Assembly: GCF_001447995.1 (NCBI RefSeq)
Contig: NZ_LDPE01000001.1
Coordinates: forward strand, 62,001-126,000
Length of the DNA: 64,000 bases
Reading direction: 5' to 3'
Source: Maribacter dokdonensis DSW-8
Lineage (GTDB): Bacteria; Bacteroidota; Bacteroidia; Flavobacteriales; Flavobacteriaceae
Shown here: in pieces, positions 8,784-16,559 of the stretch
Numbering within the stretch: position 1 is the first letter of the stretch
How the letters are laid out: each line of letters opens with the position of its first letter
Notes under the pieces: model-generated
What the model was told of the DNA's origin: nothing
What the model saw: the letters and a program-made list of their open reading frames with translations, nothing else
Databases searched by the model: none
Translations under genes and position numbers: made by a program

Positions 8784-9983
8784 TTAGTCTCTTTTCTCCT
8801 TAAGATTAATCATATAACTCACTGGCTCATTACAGACACTTTCTAATGAACCCTTAAATATTTTGATATCGCCGGTTTGTGTGGTCGTATTGAAATTGTA
8901 AACGCGATACAGTCTGTATTTTTTTGAATTTTGAATACTTGCATGCATTTCGTTTTTAGTAATATAAAATGGTGTTTTAAAGCTACCGGTGGTTGCTTTG
9001 ACTTCTATAAAAATCTCATTTCCTTTCTCATCAATTGAGGTAATGTCATAACCAACTCCATCACCTTTTTCTATAGAGGTGTGTTCTATTTTATTTTTCT
9101 TTTTTGAGTCTTTCCATTTTTCTTGTTCGTGTTGTAAAACGAATAACTCCGCTGCGGCACCTATTTTTTGATTACGCTCATTTCTTGAACTATAATCAAT
9201 TCCACGTCTACCGCTAAGATTTACAGCTAAAGTTGCCGATTGAAAATCTGTCAAATTTAATTCTTCAATATTGATAGGCGTGGAGGTAGTTAATGTAGAA
9301 ACCTTATCTACATTCAGCATCTCATAATTTACACAGGCGTAGATAAAATCTTGGGTCAGTAAATTATACGCAGAATCTTGATAGGTGTCTTTGTCTAGCC
9401 TTTTATGATGTAAACGTATGAGCTCATCATCTTTTAATAGAAATGGCTTTATCCATTCACAAAGACTATAGAATTTCTCAATGTTAGAGACAGCACCTTG
9501 TTTCGCTTTTAGAGGGAAATCAAACAATTGATATGCTGCATTAAACATACCGTACTTGTACAAATAAAACTTTTCTGGATAATGAAGAGCTAGATATACG
9601 GCAAAGGCTCTATGGTCTTGATAATGGTTTTTAGCGTCAGGTATGGTTGAAACAATGTCAACCATGGTCGATTTGAACTCTTCATATCTATCGGCTAACG
9701 GAGTCTCAAGATTGTAAGCTTTTTTAAAAGCGGTACGTACACGTTCTGGGTCTTGTCTAGCGCATGTTCTAACCATTCTTCTTGCCAAATAGTTACCAGA
9801 AGCCAACAAATTAGCTGTTGTTTTGATACTTTCCTTCAACATAGCGTGAAAGTCTAGTGCATCTATATCCCAATGTTTTTGGAAATGAGCAACTACCTTC
9901 CATTTGTAAATTTCCTTCTCACTTATTTCCGAAAAGTGTTCCTTATAAGATTCTATATATTTTAAAAGTATTTCTTGATTCAT
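8784..9983 (-). CDS. DUF3883-domain protein with PD-(D/E)XK-like C-terminus
   Basis: 399 residues. The C-terminal part (about 280-395) matches the DUF3883 pattern: GVGYDI at 309-314, then FIEVKATTG at 325-333. D313 and E327-V-K329 are placed as in a PD-(D/E)XK nuclease core. DUF3883 is common in restriction and other defence genes (for example next to helicases and DUF262 proteins). The N-terminal 270 residues are helical and not recognised; they could be a specificity or sensor domain. It lies 1 base upstream of the DUF262 gene and 7 bases downstream of the VSR-like gene, so the three were probably acquired as a module. Confidence 0.75.
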   Translation of the reverse strand: MNQEILLKYIESYKEHFSEISEKEIYKWKVVAHFQKHWDIDALDFHAMLKESIKTTANLLASGNYLARRMVRTCARQDPERVRTAFKKAYNLETPLADRYEEFKSTMVDIVSTIPDAKNHYQDHRAFAVYLALHYPEKFYLYKYGMFNAAYQLFDFPLKAKQGAVSNIEKFYSLCEWIKPFLLKDDELIRLHHKRLDKDTYQDSAYNLLTQDFIYACVNYEMLNVDKVSTLTTSTPINIEELNLTDFQSATLAVNLSGRRGIDYSSRNERNQKIGAAAELFVLQHEQEKWKDSKKKNKIEHTSIEKGDGVGYDITSIDEKGNEIFIEVKATTGSFKTPFYITKNEMHASIQNSKKYRLYRVYNFNTTTQTGDIKIFKGSLESVCNEPVSYMINLKEKRD

Positions 9984-9990
9984 ATGAAAC

Positions 9991-10680
9991 TTACTTTTTA
10001 AAATGTTTTAGTTTACTCTCTATTATGATTAAATCTTTACTTTTCTGCCTAATCAACCGCTTACCAGAAGTATATTGAAATTCCGTATAGTCAAAGATGA
10101 TTAGGTCTATACCATTTTTCGGTAATTCAGTTCTTCTACGTTCGTCATATAACTTTCGTTGCTCACCTCTAGATATGCCAGATACGGTCATGCGTTTATC
10201 AAAATGTGGAACAGCTTCCGAGTGTTGACGTTCATAATATTCAATAACCAAGTTTAGGCTAGGGTAGTAGGCATCTACCGGTAATTTTGTACCTGAATCT
10301 CCTCTTAAGAAATCAAAGCGGTGTTGGCGCGAGCCTTGTAGCTTTAAAAATTCATCACACAAATCAATGATATAAGCTTCATCACTTTGTTTAGTAGTAG
10401 CGGACTTTTGTTTTGTTCTAGCAGTTATTGCCTTTTTTTGAACAGCTGTTTTGGTAGGTTGAGCAGAAGCTAAAGGTGCTTTATCACCAATAGTAACTAC
10501 ACTTCTAAAATCAGCAACCGTATAACCACCACTAAGACCAAAATCAGAAGCATAAAAGTCTTTCCTTCTAATGTTTGCTCTTATCCCTTTTTGTGTATTG
10601 CCATCAGATATAAGTTTCAAGGCTATTAATTCCTCAATTTCCTTGGCTTCTTCTGATGTGAAATGTGACCTGCCTTTCAT
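9991..10680 (-). CDS. Putative VSR/DUF559-like endonuclease
   Basis: 229 residues. An N-terminal helical region (residues 1-65, with a GGYTVADFRSV motif) and a Lys/Ala/Thr-rich linker (70-100) precede a nuclease-like C-terminal domain. There, LPVDAYYPSLNLVIEYYERQH at about 133-153 puts D136 and E147 as in the VSR/DUF559 branch of the PD-(D/E)XK superfamily (pattern: D, P, L-x-IE-x-D/Y-x-x-QH). A downstream RGEQRKLYDERRR helix fits the usual basic motif. I am fairly sure of the fold but not of catalytic activity. It lies 7 bases before DUF3883 in the same operon. Confidence 0.6.
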   Translation of the reverse strand: MKGRSHFTSEEAKEIEELIALKLISDGNTQKGIRANIRRKDFYASDFGLSGGYTVADFRSVVTIGDKAPLASAQPTKTAVQKKAITARTKQKSATTKQSDEAYIIDLCDEFLKLQGSRQHRFDFLRGDSGTKLPVDAYYPSLNLVIEYYERQHSEAVPHFDKRMTVSGISRGEQRKLYDERRRTELPKNGIDLIIFDYTEFQYTSGKRLIRQKSKDLIIIESKLKHFKK

Positions 10681-10735
10681 AATAATTGTTAATACCCGTA
10701 TTTCAATTATTTTAATATTTTATGCATGTTGTTAA

Positions 10736-11761
10736 CTATTTCCCTTTGCGAAACTTTGGCTCTTTTTCTTTCTGAATGGATTCCATAATAAAAACAAAAG
10801 CAGCCTGTACCAAGTCCTCAGAATTTAAAACTCTGTTTTCATCAACTCTCCATACCACATTCTTATTTTCATCCAAATCAACTTTTGTGTTTATTTCTTT
10901 TACCCTTTTCGGTTTTTCGTGATCAAAGTAATGCCTCTGATTAAGAGATATATAACCATTCCACATTTTGCATGTCAATGTATTTTCTTTAGCCCAATTT
11001 GAAGCCATTTTTCGGTAAAAGAATGTAACTGTATAGCCATGAGAACTAATTAATATTGCGTCAACTTTATCTTCTGTCTTAAATTGAAAATTTGTGACCT
11101 GTGAATATTTTAATGCTCTATCTTTTATTTTTTTATACAACAATGAAAATTCTTCCTGAGCTAATTGAACTCCTGCGGTTGATTTTAATATAGCATCCAA
11201 TTCCTCATTTAGCTTTTCTTGGGAACTTAGTTGATTTGCAACTGCAATTATTGGGTCATAGTCAGGATTGTCAAAGTCTGGTATTGCACCAGGTTCAGGC
11301 TTTACTATTTCTGGTTTTTCATAAATTTCTCTACTCAATTTAAACGCATCCATTTCAAATTTTGCATCATCCTTCATGGAATGATAAATTTTTGTAGCTA
11401 AATAAGTGGGAGCACTGGTTTGTTTAGTTCCTTTTCTTAAAACAGGAATAAATTTATCGTTACTTGCCTGTAAGTCATATAATCCTTGAGAGATTAGTGA
11501 GTACTCAAAACCAGTACCCCCAGTTCTTGCATCTGCTCTTCTTTTATAGTCTTCAGTTAATATTATTAAAACCTTATCTGCTTTCTCCAAACCATTTTCC
11601 ATGAAATGAGTTAACTCCTTACCTACAGCTAAATCAAATTGATCCAGTAGAACATTACATCCTGCTTTTTCAATTAGGTAATTGGCAAGCTTAAGAACCC
11701 ATTCTTTGTGTTCTTCACTATCCCATGAATAAGAAATGAAAACTGTTTTTCTTTTGCTCAT
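10736..11761 (-). CDS. SEFIR (TIR-like) domain protein
   Basis: 341 residues. The first 150 residues form a SEFIR/TIR-like domain. It begins with VFISYSWDSEEHKEWVLKLA, continues with a CNVLLDQFDL strand-helix, and has a VLIILTEDY strand followed by GGTGFEYSLI, the family's Glu-containing helix. SEFIR domains belong to the STIR superfamily, which in bacteria signals in immunity; some members cleave NAD+. The C-terminal half (190-341) is not recognised but includes a strand-rich YTVTFFYRKMA segment. It lies 11 bases from hsdS, inside the restriction operon. An abortive-infection effector or a restriction-failure alarm is plausible, but unproven. Confidence 0.8.
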   Translation of the reverse strand: MSKRKTVFISYSWDSEEHKEWVLKLANYLIEKAGCNVLLDQFDLAVGKELTHFMENGLEKADKVLIILTEDYKRRADARTGGTGFEYSLISQGLYDLQASNDKFIPVLRKGTKQTSAPTYLATKIYHSMKDDAKFEMDAFKLSREIYEKPEIVKPEPGAIPDFDNPDYDPIIAVANQLSSQEKLNEELDAILKSTAGVQLAQEEFSLLYKKIKDRALKYSQVTNFQFKTEDKVDAILISSHGYTVTFFYRKMASNWAKENTLTCKMWNGYISLNQRHYFDHEKPKRVKEINTKVDLDENKNVVWRVDENRVLNSEDLVQAAFVFIMESIQKEKEPKFRKGK

Positions 11762-11772
11762 TTATTTCCTTT

Positions 11773-13104
11773 TTAACACACCCTAACCTTACCAGTTACC
11801 ACCCCATTTATTAAACTACTTTTATACTCTTGCAGTTTGCTTATTTCTTGTTCTTTAAGGTTGATTGCAGTTTTCGTTTTTAAATCCAAAATCTCAATAT
11901 ATTTAACAATCTCTGTTATTTCATTAAGACTTGGAAAAGGCACTTTAAAACTTCTTAAATCATTTCGTGAAACTTTAAGTCTTACGGTATTAAATTTACC
12001 TTCACCTCTATCAATAGCCATAATACCTCTACCCATACTATAGAGCTGACTTTGAACAATTCTAGATTTAAAAAAGCACTCATAATATTTCGTTATGGAA
12101 CCGTTATTGAGATTTGTATAGTACGTATAATAGACTGGGCTAATACAGCCAAAATAACTAGAAACTCCTACAGCACCAACAATCATATTCATACTGTTAA
12201 AAACTAAATCGTTTTCGTAAGCCAATTTATACTGTGAAAAATCATCTTTGAAACGATCTAAATTTGTTGTCTTTTCTGCATAAAGGGTTATGCCTTTATC
12301 GATAGAAAGAGATAATCTTTCTTTACTTTTTATAGGGTTATTTTTCTCATTCCTTTCAATTAGTATATTTTTAAATGATTCTATCTCCCAATGCTCGGGA
12401 ATCTCACCAATCCACTCCACACCAGAGTCTTTCAACGGCACACTATCATCTAAACCACGTGTTACTGCTTTGTGTGTTAAAATTTGTTTGCGTTCTTTAA
12501 GTAAATTTATTTGTTGGGCTTTAATAGCAATAGCCTCGTCTATTTTGGTGGTTTTATCGTCTAAAAATTGGGCTATTTTGGTTTGTTCTGGGAGTGGTGG
12601 AAATGACAATAGTAATTCTCCAAAATCACTAAATCTAAAATCTGTAGAACGTTCTCTAATTCCTTTTGCTAAAGCCAAAATGATTCCATTTAAAGCTAAA
12701 CTTCTTAAAAAATAAGAATAATAGTATTGATTAACCGTATTTGGATATCTCTCGGTACACACTGAATATACAGGTGTCGCTTTTCCATCAGAATCTGAAA
12801 CACCAATTGCACCAGCAAAAGCATCCATAGCATGTATAACTAAGTCTCCTTTACGAATACCTTGATAACCATGTTCTTTAAGCGCAACTGTAAAACCTGA
12901 TTTTTTCCTTTTAGAACGAAGTGTTACTTCTCCATCTCTAAAACATGTAACAATTTCGTCTTCTTTTCTGGTAGGTCTTTCATTTTTAATAAAAAGCCAT
13001 TTAGCTCTCTCAATTTTCCAATGCTCAGGAATTTCACCCAACCATTCCACACCAGAATCTTTATAAGTAGGGTAACGTTGTATTTTAGTTTCTGTTTCTA
13101 CCAT
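11773..13104 (-). CDS. hsdS: Type I restriction S (DNA specificity) subunit
   Basis: 443 residues, the usual length for HsdS. It has two target-recognition half-modules, each opening with an almost identical segment: KDSGVEWLGEIPEHW near residue 15 and KDSGVEWIGEIPEHW near 230. Each ends in a conserved helical spacer (FPPLPEQTKIAQFLDDKTTKID near 165-187 and its C-terminal counterpart). TRD1 and TRD2 would each read half of a bipartite DNA site. The start overlaps the hsdM stop as TAATG, giving translational coupling. The repeated half-module starts offer homology for recombination between specificity domains. Confidence 0.95.
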   Translation of the reverse strand: MVETETKIQRYPTYKDSGVEWLGEIPEHWKIERAKWLFIKNERPTRKEDEIVTCFRDGEVTLRSKRKKSGFTVALKEHGYQGIRKGDLVIHAMDAFAGAIGVSDSDGKATPVYSVCTERYPNTVNQYYYSYFLRSLALNGIILALAKGIRERSTDFRFSDFGELLLSFPPLPEQTKIAQFLDDKTTKIDEAIAIKAQQINLLKERKQILTHKAVTRGLDDSVPLKDSGVEWIGEIPEHWEIESFKNILIERNEKNNPIKSKERLSLSIDKGITLYAEKTTNLDRFKDDFSQYKLAYENDLVFNSMNMIVGAVGVSSYFGCISPVYYTYYTNLNNGSITKYYECFFKSRIVQSQLYSMGRGIMAIDRGEGKFNTVRLKVSRNDLRSFKVPFPSLNEITEIVKYIEILDLKTKTAINLKEQEISKLQEYKSSLINGVVTGKVRVC

Positions 13105-15470
13105 TACACCAAGTTTAAAATATCCGCAATTAAACCATCACTTTGTTGTTCTAGTTCTAAAATATCTGCAGTAACCTCTTCTATGTTACGCAATGGTGTG
13201 TGCTTGTAAAAGTATTTGTTAAAGCTAATTTCGTAACCAATTTTGGTAGCGTCTAGGTTTATCCAAGCTTCAGGTACGTGTGGTTTTACTTCGCGTAAAA
13301 AGTAGGGGTGTATATTGTCTTTTAAGGGTACGTTTTCGGTATCGCGCAGGTCGCTTTCGGTTTCGTAGGTGATATAGGTGTTGTCACTTCGGCTTCGCTC
13401 AGTGACCGTTTTAGGATAATACCCAAAGTCGGGTAAGTCTTCTTCTTTGCAATCTAGATGTACTAAAAGTTTGTTTAGTTTATCGCCAGATAGTTTTTCT
13501 ACTTTTTTAATCACTTTATCTGCTTCGGCATCATACCAACTTACCGCATTTAAAATGGCTTTTTTATCACTGGCGCTTATGTTTAGTTTTTGCTTTTTAA
13601 TTTCGGCATCTACTAGTTTTCTAAGGTCATTAAAATTAGTATACTCGGCTTTACCTATGGCTTCTAACAATACAGTTCCTGTTTTCACCAGATTCAAATG
13701 TTTTTTCCAAGTATCTACTTTGGTCAATTTCTTTTTATTGGCAGAGGAAAGGTTGAGCTCGTTTTTTTCGCACCATTCTAACAATTCTTTTTCGTGTTGT
13801 TTGGTATTAGTGTATATACTATCTCCAAAAGTTTCAAAGGCATACTGCATGGGTTCTTGCAACACTCTGTCATAACGCAAGGTTTCTATACGTGCTGCAG
13901 TAAATTGTGCTTTTAAACGTTTTGGGCGCTCTATAGTAGCTTTGTAGTACCCAAAATCTTCATTATCGAACACTTGTGCCGCAATACCTTGCTCGCCTTC
14001 ACGTTCGGCAACACTCATGTTGGTATACGTATTTACAATTTTAGTAATATGTTTAGGCGAGAACTCGCAGTTTTTGTTCCCTAGGTTTTTACGCAATTTT
14101 CGGTACAGTTGTCCTGCATCTATTAATTGTACTTTGCCTTTTCGGTTAGCTGCTTTGTTATTGCTTAAAATCCAGATATAGGTGGTAATGCCCGTATTGT
14201 AAAACAGGTTGTTGGGTAATTGCACAATGGCTTCTAACCAATCATTTTCTATAATGTGCCTACGTATGTTGCTTTCACCGCCACCGGCATCGCCCGTAAA
14301 CAGGCTACTACCATTATGTACCGAAGCAATACGGGTTCCTGTTTTACTTTGCGATAAAGGTTTCATTTTAGAAACCATTTCCATTAAAAACAATAATTGC
14401 CCATCAGAAGAACGTGGAGTGGCATCCTGTTCTTCTTCTATTCCCCAGTAATTTTTCAGTTTAATCTGAAAACGAGGGTCAATAACATCTTTTCCATCCT
14501 TAATATATTTCTGTTCGCTACTCCAAGACTTTCCGTAAGGAGGGTTAGAGAGCATAAAATCGAATGTAGTGCCAGCAAACTCATCTGTAGATAGGGTAGA
14601 GCCAACCCTGATATTTTCAGGGTTGTTGCCCTTGATCATCATATCGGACTTACAAATGGCGTAAGTTTCATCGTTTATTTCTTTACCGTAGAGATACACA
14701 TCTCCTATGGCTCTTATTTCTCCTTCTTCATCTTTAATAAAGTTTTGACTCTCAGTGAGCATTCCCCCAGATCCACAAGCTGGGTCATAAATGGTCATTA
14801 CCGGTGGTAAGTTGTCTTTAATAGGATCGAAGATAATGTGGGTCATTAAATCAATCACCTCACGTGGGGTAAAGTGCTCTCCTGCTTCTTCGTTATTTTC
14901 TTCGTTGAACTTTCTAATGAGTTCTTCAAATACATACCCCATTCCTAAATTAGAAAGCGCCGGTAGTTTCCTGCCATCCGGGTCTTCTTTTTCAAAAGGG
15001 GTAAGGTTAATTTTGGAAGATGTAAACTTTTCCAAAACATCTAAAAGCACATCTTTATTAGCCATGTGCGCAACCTGACTACGAAGTTTAAATTTTTGAA
15101 TAATCTCCTTTACATTTGGGCTAAATCCGTTTAGGTAATCTTCAAAATTAGCTTGTAGTATTTGTGTACTATTAGTAGCAGTATCTTTTAATTGTTGAAG
15201 TGTCCACTTACTGGTATTATAAAAAACAAAACCAGAAGCTTGGCGCAGTCCTGTCTCGTCCCATTCTGTAAAGCCAGCTTCATCTCTTTGAAAAGCAAGT
15301 TCTTCTAAAACGGCTTCTTTTGTGGGTTCTAGCAAGGCATCTAAACGGCGCAGTACAATCATTGGTAATATAACATCTCTATACTTGCCACGTACATATA
15401 CGTCTCGTAAACAATCGTCTGCAATAGACCAAATAAAGGATACTAATTTATTGTGGGATGATTTGTTCAT
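13104..15470 (-). CDS. hsdM: Type I restriction N6-adenine methyltransferase subunit
   Basis: 788 residues. An N-terminal HsdM helical domain is followed by an N6-adenine methylase core with the SAM-binding motif DPACGSGGML and catalytic SNPPYG. The protein is about 250 residues longer than classical HsdM: the extra C-terminal part (about 540-788) is present in a known HsdM subgroup. Around residue 689 a TERSRSDN stretch is encoded by a 24-bp palindromic element (13383-13406) inserted in frame. HsdM modifies the host site and forms the M2S core that recruits HsdR. It lies 24 bases after the Zn-ribbon nuclease gene and overlaps hsdS. Confidence 0.95.
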   Translation of the reverse strand: MNKSSHNKLVSFIWSIADDCLRDVYVRGKYRDVILPMIVLRRLDALLEPTKEAVLEELAFQRDEAGFTEWDETGLRQASGFVFYNTSKWTLQQLKDTATNSTQILQANFEDYLNGFSPNVKEIIQKFKLRSQVAHMANKDVLLDVLEKFTSSKINLTPFEKEDPDGRKLPALSNLGMGYVFEELIRKFNEENNEEAGEHFTPREVIDLMTHIIFDPIKDNLPPVMTIYDPACGSGGMLTESQNFIKDEEGEIRAIGDVYLYGKEINDETYAICKSDMMIKGNNPENIRVGSTLSTDEFAGTTFDFMLSNPPYGKSWSSEQKYIKDGKDVIDPRFQIKLKNYWGIEEEQDATPRSSDGQLLFLMEMVSKMKPLSQSKTGTRIASVHNGSSLFTGDAGGGESNIRRHIIENDWLEAIVQLPNNLFYNTGITTYIWILSNNKAANRKGKVQLIDAGQLYRKLRKNLGNKNCEFSPKHITKIVNTYTNMSVAEREGEQGIAAQVFDNEDFGYYKATIERPKRLKAQFTAARIETLRYDRVLQEPMQYAFETFGDSIYTNTKQHEKELLEWCEKNELNLSSANKKKLTKVDTWKKHLNLVKTGTVLLEAIGKAEYTNFNDLRKLVDAEIKKQKLNISASDKKAILNAVSWYDAEADKVIKKVEKLSGDKLNKLLVHLDCKEEDLPDFGYYPKTVTERSRSDNTYITYETESDLRDTENVPLKDNIHPYFLREVKPHVPEAWINLDATKIGYEISFNKYFYKHTPLRNIEEVTADILELEQQSDGLIADILNLV
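13383..13406. repeat. Small palindromic element inserted in frame in hsdM
   Basis: GTCACT at 13383-13388 and AGTGAC at 13401-13406 enclose TCGGCTTCGCTC, and the element is GC-rich compared with its surroundings. On the coding strand it reads through as TVTERSRSDN. Similar GAGCGAAGCCGAAG-type elements are, from memory, dispersed in many flavobacterial genomes. No second copy was seen in this window. Confidence 0.55.
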
Positions 15471-15494
15471 TATTGGAATTCTTTATCTGTTTTG

Positions 15495-16052
15495 TTAATC
15501 AACATTTTCAAAAAACTTGGTAGCGTATTTACAGTAGTCAATAATAAGTTCGCTATCAGTTTCAAATTCTTTTCGTTTACCAAGCCAGTTTTTAGTCTTT
15601 TCTGTAATTTCCTTACCGGCTTTTAATTCGGCATAAGATATACACTTTATGTGTTTAGGGGTAACTAATACAAATAAGGCATTTTCAAAAGGATAATCGC
15701 CATAACTTTCAATATCCTTTAAGGTCAACTTTCCGTTTTTACGAAATTTTACTTCAATAAAATGGGCTTGCTTATCTTTAAAAACCACAAAGTCCGGCAT
15801 TTGTCTAATATTTTTAGAAACATCGCCCCTAACACCTTTAAGTAAATCCAAAATTCCCGGAATGGTATTTTCCATTCCGTACTTATAGACTTGAAAATCT
15901 AGAGATATAAAAAGTTGTTCTATTATGGTTTCGGCAATTCTACCTTTAATAACCCCCGAAACCCAGGGATTTCCGTTTTTCTTGTTATAACATTCGGTAC
16001 ATAGACCATTGTTGAATTTGGTGTATTCACCACACGTTGTGCAATCAGGCAT
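15495..16052 (-). CDS. Zn-ribbon PD-(D/E)XK nuclease-like protein
   Basis: 185 residues. Four N-terminal cysteines (C4, C7, C18, C21 in CTTC and CTEC) form a short zinc ribbon. The rest fits a PD-(D/E)XK nuclease: E41 in a RIAETIIEQLF helix, D87 in MPDFVVF, and E100-V-K102 in AHFIEVKFRK. This is the order seen in Holliday-junction-resolvase-like and restriction nucleases. It is the first gene of the type I restriction operon, 24 bases before hsdM, and its upstream region carries a perfect 10-bp inverted repeat. The role could be an extra nuclease or a structural partner; no named family is recalled. Confidence 0.7.
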   Translation of the reverse strand: MPDCTTCGEYTKFNNGLCTECYNKKNGNPWVSGVIKGRIAETIIEQLFISLDFQVYKYGMENTIPGILDLLKGVRGDVSKNIRQMPDFVVFKDKQAHFIEVKFRKNGKLTLKDIESYGDYPFENALFVLVTPKHIKCISYAELKAGKEITEKTKNWLGKRKEFETDSELIIDYCKYATKFFENVD

Positions 16053-16119
16053 ATTAACATTGAAATTTTTATGGGGGAATTATTCTACTACCAAAATAAT
16101 GAAAGCATTTTTAAAAACT

Positions 16120-16152
16120 ATTGTAAAATAAGACTCATATAAATTTTACAAT
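16120..16152. promoter_or_regulatory. Perfect 10-bp inverted repeat upstream of the restriction operon
   Basis: ATTGTAAAAT at 16120-16129 is mirrored by ATTTTACAAT at 16143-16152 with a 13-bp spacer. It lies in the 150-bp gap between the DUF6804-like gene and the first gene of the hsd operon, about 70-100 bases upstream of that start. It could be an operator, or a weak hairpin at the end of the preceding operon. Confidence 0.5.
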
Positions 16153-16202
16153 TTTATAAAAACCTAGTGCTCTTAAAATGAGAAAATTAATGCTTATAAT
16201 AA

Positions 16203-16559
16203 TTAAAATTTTTTATCGGTTTTATTTGATTTTTTAATAAAAATAGAAGCTAACAACACAATGCCAACCACAACATCAACTATATTCCATAATTCCCTGC
16301 CTAAAGCTATTTTGTAAAATGGCTGAAAGAGGAGTGCAAGGGCAACATATATGAATACCTGTTCACTTTTATCTTCTTCATTAGCCTTGTATGCTAAGAA
16401 TCCAAAACCTGCCAATGCCAGAAAGCGTACTAATTGAAAATAGCCATAGGGCATGTTTAGTAGGCATAGGAAGAAGAGTAGGGCTAGGGTTGTTTTGATT
16501 AATTTAATATATCCAAAACTATACTTTTGTCTCAGATGTTGGTTTTTTCTTTTGTCCAT
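16203..16559 (-). CDS. DUF6804-like small membrane protein
   Basis: 118 residues with about four hydrophobic segments (roughly 18-38, 42-57, 67-85, 90-108). Basic ends suggest a small four-helix inner-membrane protein. The pattern (MPYGYFQLVRF, then FLAYKANEED, then FQPFYKIALGRELWNIVD) matches the DUF6804 family, whose function is unknown. The start lies inside the end of the DUF4407 gene (41-base overlap in another frame), so translation is probably coupled. It is the last gene of the vWA/PP2C/kinase operon. The C-terminus NKTDKKF resembles the TDKF-type tails of upstream genes. Confidence 0.75.
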   Translation of the reverse strand: MDKRKNQHLRQKYSFGYIKLIKTTLALLFFLCLLNMPYGYFQLVRFLALAGFGFLAYKANEEDKSEQVFIYVALALLFQPFYKIALGRELWNIVDVVVGIVLLASIFIKKSNKTDKKF

